A stretch of 42,997 nucleotides of DNA from Pirellulaceae bacterium (GCA_028280445.1 JANQLU010000073.1:1-42997); one strand, 5' to 3'; counted from the stretch's first letter, positions 1 to 8,251 are shown. Notes: a model not told the origin generated them from the letters alone. Program-made: numbers and translations.

Positions 1-24
1 TTAAATCGGAAAGCTGTGAATTGA

Positions 25-92
25 TGTGAGCGGAAAGGCGCTAGCCGCCGGTATTTGAGGGTTCACCGGCGGCTAGCGCCTTGCCGCTCACA
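25..92. repeat. Palindromic intergenic repeat, family A, copy 1
   Basis: Two arms of about 27 nt, starting TGTGAGCGGAAAGGCGCTAG and ending CTAGCGCCTTGCCGCTCACA, flank a short loop (GTATTTGAGGGTTCAC). The loop recurs in reverse complement in the copy at 7629-7693, so the whole unit is repeated, not only the stem. An outer 9-nt inverted pair (AAATCGGAA at 3-11, TTCCGATTT at 115-123) surrounds it. It lies upstream of the ATP-grasp cassette and has no T-run, so it is not a canonical terminator. Confidence 0.85.
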
Positions 93-192
93 TTTAATCA
101 ACACGACCTAGGCATTCCGATTTGGTAGCGAAAAAGTCAACTAGCCCCTGGAAGCCAAAAGAAAGTACAATTCGTTTAATCGAGAGCGAATC

Positions 193-1635
193 ATGTTGAC
201 CGAACCACAGCTAGTTGAGCCTGGAAATTTTGAAACGGAGGAGCATTTTTATCCGCGAGTGCTCAATGCGCACATTCATCCGTTGATTCGCAATCTGATG
301 GATATGGGTAACGAACGGATCGCATCGCGCTACTGTCATCTGCATCCCGAAGCCGATCCGCAATCTGTCCGTGATTTGCTCTCAACGATTCCAAAATATT
401 TTCGGTGGGGCGGTTGCGATTTGTTTCATGTCACCGGTGAGACCGGGCTTCGTCAGGTGGTGGTCATCGAGACGAACTCATGTCCGTCTGGTCAAAAATC
501 GATGCCGCGTGTCAACGAGTCGATCGAAAAAGCGGGTTACGATCTTTTGCTCCGCGATTCCTTTTTGGAACAGGTCAGCCGTCGAAAGGGCGGGCCTAAA
601 GGTGATTTTGCCGTCATCTACGACAAGAACCATATGGAGAATTCTGGTTACGCATCCGCGCTTGCTGATTTGACCGGTGACAACGTCTGGCTGATTCCGT
701 TTCACAAATCAGATGTCGATCGCAACGTTGCGTTTGATGACCGTGGCATGATGTACGTCCTGAAGGATGGTGATCAAATACCAATCAAGGCCGCGTTTCG
801 TTACGTCACGCAACAACCTTGGAACAGAATTCCAATCCACTTGACCAAAACATTGATTTACAATCCCGTGCTCGTTTGTCTGTCTGGTGGCAGGAACAAG
901 CTCGTCGCCTCCAAGGCTTACGATTTATTCAACGCATCACAAATGGAATCCGGCCTCAAGATCAACACGCCCGAAACCATTTGGGATGTATCCAAAGAGG
1001 AAGTGCCGATTTGGGTGCAACGCATGGGCGGTGTTGCGGTGGTCAAGGTACCGTACTCCAATGCGGGCCAGGGCGTTTACACAATTACCTCGGAGGATGA
1101 GTTAGATGCATTCATGCAAATCAAGCACAACTACGACCATTACATTGTCCAATCGTTAATCGGAAACTCACGCTGGAGTTCCCAAAGCCAATTCGGGCGA
1201 TTGTTCCATATTGGCACTATGCCAGATCGCAAACTCAACCTCTATGCTGCCGACTTGCGATTTATGGTGGCTGTTTCACCGCAAGGATTTTTTCCAGTTG
1301 CCATTTATGCGCGCCGTGCTCGAAAACCGTTAACGACAGATTTACAAAATGGTGCCGCTTCGTGGGACATGTTGGGAACCAATCTTTCGGTGAAAAACGA
1401 AGATGGCAGCTTCAGTACACAACCCGAGCGGCTGTTGTTGGTCGACAGTCGCGATTTTAATCGACTTGGATTTGGACTCGACGATCTGATCGAAAGCTAT
1501 TTGCAAACCGTGATGTGCATCATCGCAATCGATGAAATGGCAATGAGCCTGATTAACACCAAAGGAAAATTTCGACGAAAACTGTTTCAATCTATCAATC
1601 CGGATCGCCGTTTCAATGAGGAGATCATCTTTTGA
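193..1635 (+). CDS. Permuted ATP-grasp ligase-like protein, first gene of cassette
   Basis: A 480-residue protein without signal peptide or membrane segment, probably cytosolic. Its ATP-grasp character rests on a basic and glycine-rich stretch VVKVPYSNAGQGVYTI (residues 283-298, Lys285 as candidate ATP-binding lysine) followed by a DLRFMV strand near 354. An E-x-N motif (Glu93, Asn95, within VVVIETNSCPSGQK) lies before this lysine. In classical ATP-grasp enzymes E-x-N comes last; in the circularly permuted eukaryotic-type glutathione synthetases it comes first, so I infer a permuted fold. Expected chemistry is ATP-dependent joining of a carboxylate to an amine; the substrate is unknown. ATG at 193 follows a GAGAG stretch. 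The stop overlaps the next start by four bases (TTGA), implying translational coupling. Confidence 0.7.
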   Translation: MLTEPQLVEPGNFETEEHFYPRVLNAHIHPLIRNLMDMGNERIASRYCHLHPEADPQSVRDLLSTIPKYFRWGGCDLFHVTGETGLRQVVVIETNSCPSGQKSMPRVNESIEKAGYDLLLRDSFLEQVSRRKGGPKGDFAVIYDKNHMENSGYASALADLTGDNVWLIPFHKSDVDRNVAFDDRGMMYVLKDGDQIPIKAAFRYVTQQPWNRIPIHLTKTLIYNPVLVCLSGGRNKLVASKAYDLFNASQMESGLKINTPETIWDVSKEEVPIWVQRMGGVAVVKVPYSNAGQGVYTITSEDELDAFMQIKHNYDHYIVQSLIGNSRWSSQSQFGRLFHIGTMPDRKLNLYAADLRFMVAVSPQGFFPVAIYARRARKPLTTDLQNGAASWDMLGTNLSVKNEDGSFSTQPERLLLVDSRDFNRLGFGLDDLIESYLQTVMCIIAIDEMAMSLINTKGKFRRKLFQSINPDRRFNEEIIF

Positions 1636-2732
1636 ACGAATTCATTGAACCGCCTGTCACAAACGGATACGAAAACGTCAAGAACGTCAAACGCGTCGAC
1701 AGTCTGGAGATCGAGTCTCTTCCAGCTGGCGCCTTTTCGCGGTTGTTCATCGAAATTGTCGAAAATGGGATCGGCCGCCCCATCCAGGTACCTGTCGTCG
1801 TAGCCCGTGGAAAAAAAGAGGGGCCGATATTCGGCATCACAGCTGCCTTGCATGGCAACGAATTGAACGGGATTCCGGTAATTCACAAGTTGTTGCAGCG
1901 ATTGAATCTCAAAACTCTTCGTGGAACGATTGTCTGTTTGATCGCAGCGAATATTCCGGGACTGTTGGCCGAACGACGCGAGTTTATTGACGGTCAAGAT
2001 TTAAATCACATTATGCCCGGAAAGCCCAATGGGAAAATTTCCGAAGTTTACGCTTTCAACCTGGTCGACCGGATCACACAACATTTCGATTTCTTGGTTG
2101 ATCTGCACACCGCCAGTGAAGGGCGAGTCAACTCACTGTATGTCCGCGCTGACTTACAACGGGAAATGACGGCACAAATGGCTTATCTCCTCCGTCCACA
2201 AATCATTGTTCACAACCCTCCGTCGGATTACACCTTGCGTGGTACGGCGGCGGAAACAGGCACACCGGCAATTACTGTCGAGATTTGTGATCCTCAACGG
2301 TTCCAGCACGACCCGATCGCTCGAACCGTGAAAGGAATTCGTCGAATTCTGAACCACGTCGGAATGATCCCTACCAAATCTGCAGTTCCGGTCGTGACAA
2401 AACCACCGACACTGTGCAAGAAATCGTATTGGATACTTGCCGAACGCGGTGGCATGATGCGTTGTGTTCCCAAAATCGCAGAACGATTCAAAACAGGACA
2501 GTTGATTGCGACTCAAGTGAATATTTTTGGTGATACGATCAAAGAATATTTGGCTCCAGAAGATGGGATTGCGATTGGGCACTGCGTCAATCCGATTGGA
2601 CAAATGGGCGCCCGGATTCTTCACCTCGGTGTTTTGATGGACGATGCAGAACGTTCGAAATTCGAACAAATCAGTGGTTGTTCGCTCGACGGAACTTTTT
2701 GCAAAGTTCTGACGCCTGAACAAAACAGTTAG
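1632..2732 (+). CDS. Succinylglutamate desuccinylase/aspartoacylase-family M14 hydrolase
   Basis: A 366-residue zinc-dependent hydrolase of the AstE/AspA branch of the M14 carboxypeptidase fold. Zinc-binding H-x-x-E is visible in ALHGNELNG (His74, Glu77), the third ligand in VDLHTASEG (His159), and the probable catalytic glutamate in TVEICDP (Glu217). The C-terminal part (GGMMRCVPKIAERFKTGQLI and onward) resembles the beta domain of this family. Such enzymes cut an acyl group or amino acid from an amide bond. It starts with TTG, overlapping the previous stop by four bases, and ends two bases before the next gene, so the three are one operon. Sitting between two ATP-grasp ligases, it probably trims or recycles the product they make; that role is inferred. 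Confidence 0.85.
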   Translation: MNEFIEPPVTNGYENVKNVKRVDSLEIESLPAGAFSRLFIEIVENGIGRPIQVPVVVARGKKEGPIFGITAALHGNELNGIPVIHKLLQRLNLKTLRGTIVCLIAANIPGLLAERREFIDGQDLNHIMPGKPNGKISEVYAFNLVDRITQHFDFLVDLHTASEGRVNSLYVRADLQREMTAQMAYLLRPQIIVHNPPSDYTLRGTAAETGTPAITVEICDPQRFQHDPIARTVKGIRRILNHVGMIPTKSAVPVVTKPPTLCKKSYWILAERGGMMRCVPKIAERFKTGQLIATQVNIFGDTIKEYLAPEDGIAIGHCVNPIGQMGARILHLGVLMDDAERSKFEQISGCSLDGTFCKVLTPEQNS

Positions 2733-2734
2733 CC

Positions 2735-3799
2735 ATGCGCGTGTTTGTCTTTGTTAATCAGGTGCAGGAAATTGGTTTTCGACAAACCACGGCCTTGTTG
2801 ATCGCTGCGTTCTACCGACAAGGCCACGATGTATTCCTGGCGGACGTTGATGGACTTACGATTTGCGGTTCCCAAAATTACCTGTCCGAATTGAGCTACA
2901 CGTCGGAATCGCATTCGCGTGATCAACCTGCCAATTCATGCGGCAATTGTGTTCTCGCAAAATCTGTCCAATTGAAGCTAGAATCGACGAATCAGGCAAA
3001 CTCAAATCAAGTTTCTGAGTTCGCCAAATCAATTCAGGATTCGCATTTCGAACCGGTCGAAATTCACAGCAACGATCTGATCTTGATTCGAACCAACCCT
3101 GGTCGTGACATTCAACGCTTGCCGCAACATCGGACATTTCTCGAACTTTGTCAGGTCGCAAAATCGAGCGGTATCCAAATCATCAACGACCCAGAAAAAC
3201 TTTCATTTTTTGCCAGCAAGGCATCCGTCAATCTTCTTCCCGCAAAGTACCGTCCCGAAATGATGTTGAGCCACGATCCGTCTCTGATTGCATCGTTTAT
3301 CAAACAGGCAAATTGCGATTGCGTTGTCAAACCACTCTTGGGATCACGTGGCCAGGATGTTGTGAGAGTCAACGCCCAAACAAACGACATTGAGAAAACA
3401 CTGTCTCGTTTTAATGGACAAAGTATCGTCGTTCAACATTTCATCACATCGGGCGAACCAGGGGACAAACGCGTTGTCGTATTCGATGGACAGCTCATCA
3501 ACCACGCGGGACACTTCGCAGGCATCCACCGTCTGCCACCCTCCGGAGATTTTCGAGCGAATTTGCATGTCGGCGGTACTGCCCAACCACTTGCTCTAAC
3601 AACAGAACAGCAAGAAGCAGTAATGCTGGCCGCACAGATGCTCCGAGGCGCTGGAATCAAATTGGCCGGCGTCGACCTTGTTGGCTCGAAAGTTATCGAA
3701 TTCAACGTATTCAGCACTGGCGGCATGTACGATGCCAATCAGTTTGCTGGATTCGACTTTGCGGAAGCGATCACAAAGATGATCGTCGAAAGCGGTTAG
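2735..3799 (+). CDS. GshB/RimK-like ATP-grasp ligase
   Basis: A 354-residue ATP-grasp enzyme with classical motif order. The N-terminal domain has alternating strands (MRVFVFVNQVQEIGFRQTTA), then a lid region with CVVKPLLGSRGQDVV (Lys199 and the glycine-rich loop), GDKRVVVFDG (243-252), GDFRANLHVGG (271-281) and metal-binding EFNVFSTGG (322-330). These are the prokaryotic glutathione synthase landmarks. There is no signal peptide. Possible products are a glutathione-like peptide or amino acid addition to a small molecule or protein C-terminus. Its neighbours, a second ATP-grasp and an M14 hydrolase, make ordinary glutathione synthesis less likely, and no GshA is next to it. A Cys/Asn/Ser-rich insert (about residues 50-105) is unusual. 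It converges on the GNAT gene with an 18-base gap. Confidence 0.85.
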   Translation: MRVFVFVNQVQEIGFRQTTALLIAAFYRQGHDVFLADVDGLTICGSQNYLSELSYTSESHSRDQPANSCGNCVLAKSVQLKLESTNQANSNQVSEFAKSIQDSHFEPVEIHSNDLILIRTNPGRDIQRLPQHRTFLELCQVAKSSGIQIINDPEKLSFFASKASVNLLPAKYRPEMMLSHDPSLIASFIKQANCDCVVKPLLGSRGQDVVRVNAQTNDIEKTLSRFNGQSIVVQHFITSGEPGDKRVVVFDGQLINHAGHFAGIHRLPPSGDFRANLHVGGTAQPLALTTEQQEAVMLAAQMLRGAGIKLAGVDLVGSKVIEFNVFSTGGMYDANQFAGFDFAEAITKMIVESG

Positions 3800-3817
3800 T
3801 TGATTTGAATTGTCCGT

Positions 3818-4258
3818 CTAGTTTTCGGTTCGTTCCATCAACACGTGCGTTTCCGTTCTGTCACACTCGACAAACCCCAATCTGCGATATAAATCGATCG
3901 CGCGATTTTTGAGTAGCACTTGGAGTCTGACAGGAACATTGCGCTTGCTGGCTCGGTCGATCAACTGGTGCAAAAAAGTGGTTCCAATACCTCGACCTTG
4001 GGATTCGGGACGGATGACCAATTCGACCAAACGCACTTCGTTGGAATAGTCCTCGACGGTGGCGTAGCCGCATGGTTTTCCATCGACGATGAGAATGGCG
4101 AGGTTTGCGTTTGACCATTTTTTGTCGAAGAAGTCATCCTGTTTGGCTTGATCCCACGATCCAAACTGTGCCACAACGACATCACGATATCCCAGATGAT
4201 GGATATCTCGCACAAATTCCCGGTCGTCTTCCAGTGGCGGACGTGTTGTGATCTCCAT
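3818..4258 (-). CDS. GNAT-family N-acetyltransferase
   Basis: A 146-residue single-domain acetyltransferase. Motif A with the acetyl-CoA pyrophosphate loop is visible in VELVIRPESQGRGIGTTFLH (Q-x-x-G-x-G), and the C-terminal RLGFVECDRTETHVLMER matches the usual GNAT end. The N-terminus (MEITTRPPLEDDREFVRDI) is typical, supporting the ATG at 4258. It is transcribed towards the ATP-grasp cassette, ending 18 bases from it, so it is probably a separate unit. The substrate cannot be read from sequence. GNATs do occur near ATP-grasp peptide-ligase clusters, but the orientation argues against co-transcription. Confidence 0.9.
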   Translation of the reverse strand: MEITTRPPLEDDREFVRDIHHLGYRDVVVAQFGSWDQAKQDDFFDKKWSNANLAILIVDGKPCGYATVEDYSNEVRLVELVIRPESQGRGIGTTFLHQLIDRASKRNVPVRLQVLLKNRAIDLYRRLGFVECDRTETHVLMERTEN

Positions 4259-4689
4259 GCGAGTCTCAGACGTTTACGAGTCAATGCTCTTTAGAAAGGT
4301 TTCATGTGTTTGACGACAAATCGCTGCAATCTTGTGAATCATCGATTTAACTCCAGTGCAAAATGCGATTGTCGGACCGATCGGCAGAAGAAATGCCCGA
4401 ATACATCAGTTTCAAAATGTCGCTAGTCGACAATCATAAACTTGTTTGGCGCCTCGACCAATAGATTTTCGCTTTGCTTCCAACAGTGGATAACGATGTG
4501 TTACAACGAAGTCTAGTTTAACGTGCCAATGCCAACAAAACTTGCTGCGAACATAGACGCACGCAAACGAGGTATTAAACTAGCGTTTGTTGACGACAGC
4601 ATTTCAATTCAGTTTTGATGCGTTGTTGAAATGCAATTTTACGTCAAAAGCTTTGGCACTAATTCAAATTCCTAAATTTCGAGGGAACC
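4259..4689. other. Divergent intergenic region with a leader hairpin
   Basis: No coding region is supported here. It separates the divergent GNAT and serine hydrolase genes and must carry both promoters, but I cannot pick confident -35/-10 boxes. One hairpin stands out: GCATTTCAA at 4599-4607 and TTGAAATGC at 4626-4634, nine perfect pairs around an 18-nt loop, about 55 nt before the hydrolase start. A looser 9-nt inverted pair (CTAGTTTAA 4513-4521, TTAAACTAG 4575-4583) could arise by chance. A good ribosome-binding site (GAGGGA) lies just before the ATG at 4690. Confidence 0.5.
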
Positions 4690-5865
4690 ATGTACTTGAT
4701 CCGTTTCAGCGCGTTGCTGGTGGCTTGGGTTGTCAGTTACTTGCTTACAAGTATTGTCGCGGCCCAGAATCCGACGACTTCTCAGCGATATTTTCCAGGT
4801 CGTTGGGGCGATTGGGAAACTCGTACTGCCGAGCAAGTTGGGATGGATGGAGAGAAATTGAAACAGGCGGTCGAATTTGCCAAGAAATCGGAAAACCGCG
4901 ACTCTAAAAATCTGGCCAACGTGATTGCAACGTCGTTCGCCAACGAACCGCATAATCAAATTGTCGGCCCCACAAAAAATCGAGGTGCAGCCAATGGCTT
5001 GATTATCAAAAATGGCTTTATCGTTGCCCAATGGGGGGATACGGAACGTGTCGATATGACCTTCAGTGTCACCAAAAGTTATCTTTCGACGGTCGCGGCT
5101 GTTGCGTTTGATTCGAAAGTCATCAAAAACGTCGATGACCCCGTTGGGAAATACGTACGAGACGGCAAATTTGCTTCGGACCATAATTCCAAAATCACTT
5201 GGCGACATTTGCTGGATCAAACGTCCGACTGGTCGGGAACTCTTTGGGACAAACCCGACTGGGCCGATCGTCCGGTTGGCCGCGATCGCAAAAAATGGAT
5301 TGATCGCAAGATGAACGAGCCTGGAACGGTGATGAAATATAACGATGTCCGCGTCAATTTGTTAGCCTATTGCCTGTTGCAAACTTTGCGCAAGCCTTTG
5401 CCAGTCGTACTTCGTGAGAAAATCATGGATCCGATCGGGGCGTCTCCCAGTTGGCGATGGCATGGTTATAAGAATTCTTGGGTGGTGCTCGATGGTCAAA
5501 AAATTCAATCGGTCAGCGGCGGAGGCCATTGGGGAGGCGGGTTGTTTATTTGTTCTCGCGATCATGCACGACTCGGATACCTGTTCCTCAACAACGGGAA
5601 ATGGAAAGGAAAACAACTGGTTTCGGCCGAGTGGATCAAGGCGGCTACGACACCGTCAAAGGCGCGATCAGATTATGGATTCATGTGGTGGTTAAATACT
5701 GATCAAAAACGCATTCGCAAAGCGCCAGCGAGCAGTTTTTTTGGAGCCGGGTTCGGCGGCAATTATATCTACGTTGATCGCGAAAATGATCTGGTAATTG
5801 TTTTGCGCTGGACGCCCAATTTGCCAGGCGTTGTCGAACGTGTTATCGATTCGATTAAAAAATAG
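4690..5865 (+). CDS. Secreted beta-lactamase-fold serine hydrolase
   Basis: A 391-residue protein of the class C beta-lactamase/penicillin-binding-like family (Pfam Beta-lactamase). A signal peptide spans roughly residues 1-25 (hydrophobic ALLVAWVVSYLLTSIVAA, cleavage near AAQ), placing it outside the cytoplasmic membrane. The catalytic S-x-x-K is Ser126-Val-Thr-Lys129 in MTFSVTKSYL, the Tyr motif is YND at 217-219, and the third motif is probably GGHWGGGLF near residue 280. Family members hydrolyse esters, amides or D-amino acid peptides; true beta-lactamase activity is not implied. The start is well supported by GAGGGA. It is followed by a degenerate REP-like repeat and the porin gene on the same strand. 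Confidence 0.88.
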   Translation: MYLIRFSALLVAWVVSYLLTSIVAAQNPTTSQRYFPGRWGDWETRTAEQVGMDGEKLKQAVEFAKKSENRDSKNLANVIATSFANEPHNQIVGPTKNRGAANGLIIKNGFIVAQWGDTERVDMTFSVTKSYLSTVAAVAFDSKVIKNVDDPVGKYVRDGKFASDHNSKITWRHLLDQTSDWSGTLWDKPDWADRPVGRDRKKWIDRKMNEPGTVMKYNDVRVNLLAYCLLQTLRKPLPVVLREKIMDPIGASPSWRWHGYKNSWVVLDGQKIQSVSGGGHWGGGLFICSRDHARLGYLFLNNGKWKGKQLVSAEWIKAATTPSKARSDYGFMWWLNTDQKRIRKAPASSFFGAGFGGNYIYVDRENDLVIVLRWTPNLPGVVERVIDSIKK

Positions 5866-5867
5866 AT

Positions 5868-5921
5868 GTAGGTCCGTTCCACCGGTCAATTGGATAAACG
5901 GCCGGTAGGCACTGGCCCTGC
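5868..5921. repeat. Degenerate REP-like inverted pair, family C
   Basis: A decayed relative of the pair at 25189-25246. GTAG at 5868-5871 leads into a left arm like GTCCGTTCCACCGGTC, and the right arm (GGCCGGTAGGCACTGGCCCT, 5900-5919) matches the right arm of the better copy at most positions. It lies just after the stop of the serine hydrolase. The level of decay suggests an old copy. Confidence 0.6.
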
Positions 5922-6088
5922 TGGCCAAATTGTTAACTCAAACACGTAAACTGGGCAAGCTGCGTCGATTTTAACTTTCATGCAGAAAATTACTTCAACT
6001 TTGCATTGACTATGTCGATTCAACCGCAATAGGCATTTTGTCGATTAGTGAATCGCGCGCAATAACAACGATTATTCAGTTCAGTTGA

Positions 6089-7615
6089 ATGATGAATTCG
6101 ATGCAGCTTCGGCCGTTGACCATGTTGATCCTGTTGCTGGTATTTCATGCCCATGCAGCCGGACAATCATACTTTGCAAACGGAACGAACGCAGGTTCGA
6201 GCAACGGAAACGACGACACACTTTCGACGCGAGTCAATTTTGCTGAAGCGCCCCAAGATTCTGACAAGAAAAAACAGGATGCTGTTGGGGCGTACTTTTC
6301 AATCTTCAAAGGCCTCCAACCAGAGGAAACGAATCTCGGGTCGGAGCCCGAAACTCGCAGGCTGCCAGTTGTGGTCGAAGAGATCGTCAAGCCAGGTGAA
6401 AAAGCGTCCAAAGACAAGTTCAAGAAGTTGCAGTTTTACGCAGCTTATGACAAAGGTTTTGCGATTCTCCCCTATGACAAAAAGAAAACTCCGTTTGATT
6501 TGCGAATCAACGGTTGGATCCAATTCCGACATCATGGATTTTCTCGTGACGTCACCACTTGGACAGACAATGCTGGAGTTACTCGGCCGGTTCGAAACAG
6601 AAACGCATTAGACATCGAACGGGCCCGTTTGTATTTCAAGGGAACGGCGCTCGATCCGCGTTTGACCTACTTTTATCACTTGGACGGTGATACCGATGGT
6701 CGTCATACCGTCGATTTTTTTGACTATTGGTGGTCGTGGAAATTCAGCGATCGTTTTCGCCTGCAGTTTGGAAAACGAAAAGTTACCGCCAGTCGTCAGT
6801 GGCTGCTCGGGGCGAGACGGACGCGATTCGTTGACCGTCCGATGGCGAACGATTTTTTTCGTCCCGATCGAAGCATTGGTCTTTTTGGGCTGGGTAAATT
6901 GGGCTCAACCGGAAATTACGAGTTCATGATTGGCAACGGTTACCGAACTTCGAATTTGCCGAACAGCGTCACGGATGACCAATTCACTTATGCGTTCAAC
7001 CAGTATTTCGATCCGTACGGAGATTTTGGGGGCCAGATTGTTGATTTCGATTACAACTGCGATCCGCTGATTCGTTTTGGTCACTCGTTTGTTTACTCGC
7101 CGATCACGTCCGAGGCACTCGGCAATCCGCTGTCGGAAACCGACTTTATTCGATTGGCCGATGGCACTCGTTTGAACCAGATCGGAGCGTTAAGTCCCGG
7201 CGTTACGGTTTCAGGCGTCAACGTCTATTTTTACGGAGTTGACTTTGCCGCAAAATGGCGAGGTTGGAGTTTCAATTCGGAAGTGTTCCTTCGCTGGCTC
7301 AAAAATTTCGAAGCCGACGGTGCTCTGCCTGTTAACAGCCTGATGCAACGCGGATTCTATGTCGAAGGCGGCAAATTCATCATCCCACAAAAATTGGATG
7401 TCAACCTTCGTTACTCGCAGGTGCGTGGATTAGTGGGAGGTGGTTCAGAGTATTCTGCCGGTTTCAACTGGTACCCACTGGAAAATAGCTACAAAATGAA
7501 ATGGTCGTTTGACGTCACCGTGCTCGACGGAAGTCCACTGAACAACACGACGTCAGATATTCTGGTCGGCGACGACGGATTTTTATTCCGCACACAGATC
7601 CAAGCTGAGTTTTAA
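6089..7615 (+). CDS. OprO/OprP-like outer-membrane porin
   Basis: A 508-residue protein with a signal peptide (MMNSMQLRPLTMLILLLVFH, cleavage near AHAAGQS), a low-complexity linker of about 100 residues, then a barrel-like region rich in alternating aromatic strands. Landmarks of the phosphate-selective porin O/P family include DLRINGWIQFR, ERARLYFKGTALDPRLTYFY, FRLQFGKRK and the final strand DGFLFRTQIQAEF, ending in Phe as outer-membrane barrels often do. It should form a channel for anions or other small solutes; planctomycete genomes hold many paralogues, so phosphate specificity is not assured. ATG codons at 6089 and 6092 are both possible. A palindromic repeat follows 14 bases after the stop. 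Confidence 0.85.
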   Translation: MMNSMQLRPLTMLILLLVFHAHAAGQSYFANGTNAGSSNGNDDTLSTRVNFAEAPQDSDKKKQDAVGAYFSIFKGLQPEETNLGSEPETRRLPVVVEEIVKPGEKASKDKFKKLQFYAAYDKGFAILPYDKKKTPFDLRINGWIQFRHHGFSRDVTTWTDNAGVTRPVRNRNALDIERARLYFKGTALDPRLTYFYHLDGDTDGRHTVDFFDYWWSWKFSDRFRLQFGKRKVTASRQWLLGARRTRFVDRPMANDFFRPDRSIGLFGLGKLGSTGNYEFMIGNGYRTSNLPNSVTDDQFTYAFNQYFDPYGDFGGQIVDFDYNCDPLIRFGHSFVYSPITSEALGNPLSETDFIRLADGTRLNQIGALSPGVTVSGVNVYFYGVDFAAKWRGWSFNSEVFLRWLKNFEADGALPVNSLMQRGFYVEGGKFIIPQKLDVNLRYSQVRGLVGGGSEYSAGFNWYPLENSYKMKWSFDVTVLDGSPLNNTTSDILVGDDGFLFRTQIQAEF

Positions 7616-7628
7616 AATCAAGACCCAT

Positions 7629-7693
7629 TGTGAGCGGCAATGCGCTAGCCGGTGAACCCTCGAATACCGGCGGCTAGCGCCTTGCCGCTCGCA
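7629..7693. repeat. Palindromic intergenic repeat, family A, copy 2
   Basis: Same unit as at 25-92 but inverted. Its loop, GGTGAACCCTCGAATACC, is the reverse complement of the first copy's loop with one change, and the right arm is CGGCTAGCGCCTTGCCGCTC. The left arm lacks a few bases of the stem tip. It lies between the convergent porin and ankyrin genes, where it could act as a bidirectional stop, though there is no T-run. Confidence 0.85.
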
Positions 7694-7699
7694 GAATTA

Positions 7700-7747
7700 G
7701 GCTCGGCAGGAGCCTCGCCCTCCCGGGTTTGCGCCTTGCCGCTCACA
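7700..7747. repeat. Family B REP-like unit followed by half of a family A arm
   Basis: Bases 7700-7725 begin GGCTCGGCAGGAGCCTCGCC and end CTCCCG. This is the inverted-orientation unit found also at 26791-26816 and 37697-37722. It is followed at 7731-7747 by a lone family A arm (GCGCCTTGCCGCTCACA). The junction between family A and B sequence (CCGCTCGCAGAATTAGGCTC) is similar in the other copies, showing that the two are parts of one composite. Confidence 0.8.
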
Positions 7748-7777
7748 GGATCATGCTGGGCACGACCGCACTGAATA

Positions 7778-8251
7778 TCAATCGGTTTTCTGTTTCTCGA
7801 CCAATAATTTCTCGACTTCCTTGTGTCCGCCGATTTTGGCGTGGTCATACGCAGTTCGACCATCTAAATCCCGTGTGTCAATTCGCGCGTTTTCAGACAA
7901 CAAATACTTGACTACTTGCACATGTCCTTTGTTGGCCGCATGCATCAAAGGTGTCATTCCGTGTCTACTGATTTCATCTACCGATGCACCATTTTCAACT
8001 AGTAGTTTCACGCACCCCAGTTGTCCAGCATCAGAGGCAAACATCATACCTGTCGTATGCCATACATCGCGCGCATTGACATCGATACCATCCTCGATGA
8101 ACGCTTCGACCGCGCGCAAGTCCCCATGTTGGCATGCATCGAGAAAACGACTAAACCGATTTCTACCTTCCAAATGCAACGAAGTCGCGAAAAAAAGGGC
8201 CACAAGGATCAAGAGCAACAGAAAACCGCGAATCGTCAACTTCATGGACAT
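7778..8251 (-). CDS. Membrane-anchored ankyrin-repeat protein
   Basis: From the ATG at 8251 the protein has 157 residues; an in-frame GTG at 8269 would add six. Residues 8-25 (RGFLLLLILVALFFATSL) form a membrane anchor or uncleaved signal. Four ankyrin repeats follow at about 34-63, 67-96, 99-128 and 131-157, with the typical phrases DGIDVNARD, NGASVDEISRHGMTPLMHAA and NARIDTRDLDGRTAYDHA. Such domains bind partner proteins; no enzymatic part is present. It lies 92 bases downstream of the sigma factor on the same strand and may be co-transcribed with the kinase and sigma genes. Which partner it binds cannot be told. Confidence 0.85.
   Translation of the reverse strand: MSMKLTIRGFLLLLILVALFFATSLHLEGRNRFSRFLDACQHGDLRAVEAFIEDGIDVNARDVWHTTGMMFASDAGQLGCVKLLVENGASVDEISRHGMTPLMHAANKGHVQVVKYLLSENARIDTRDLDGRTAYDHAKIGGHKEVEKLLVEKQKTD

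Noticed and set aside
4690..5865. True class C beta-lactamase
   Set aside because: S-x-x-K and the Tyr motif are shared by a wide family of esterases and peptidases; nothing here shows antibiotic hydrolysis.
7629..7747. Idea that the palindromes form a CRISPR array
   Set aside because: Units are palindromic, dispersed, variable in spacing and lack regular spacers; no cas genes are present.
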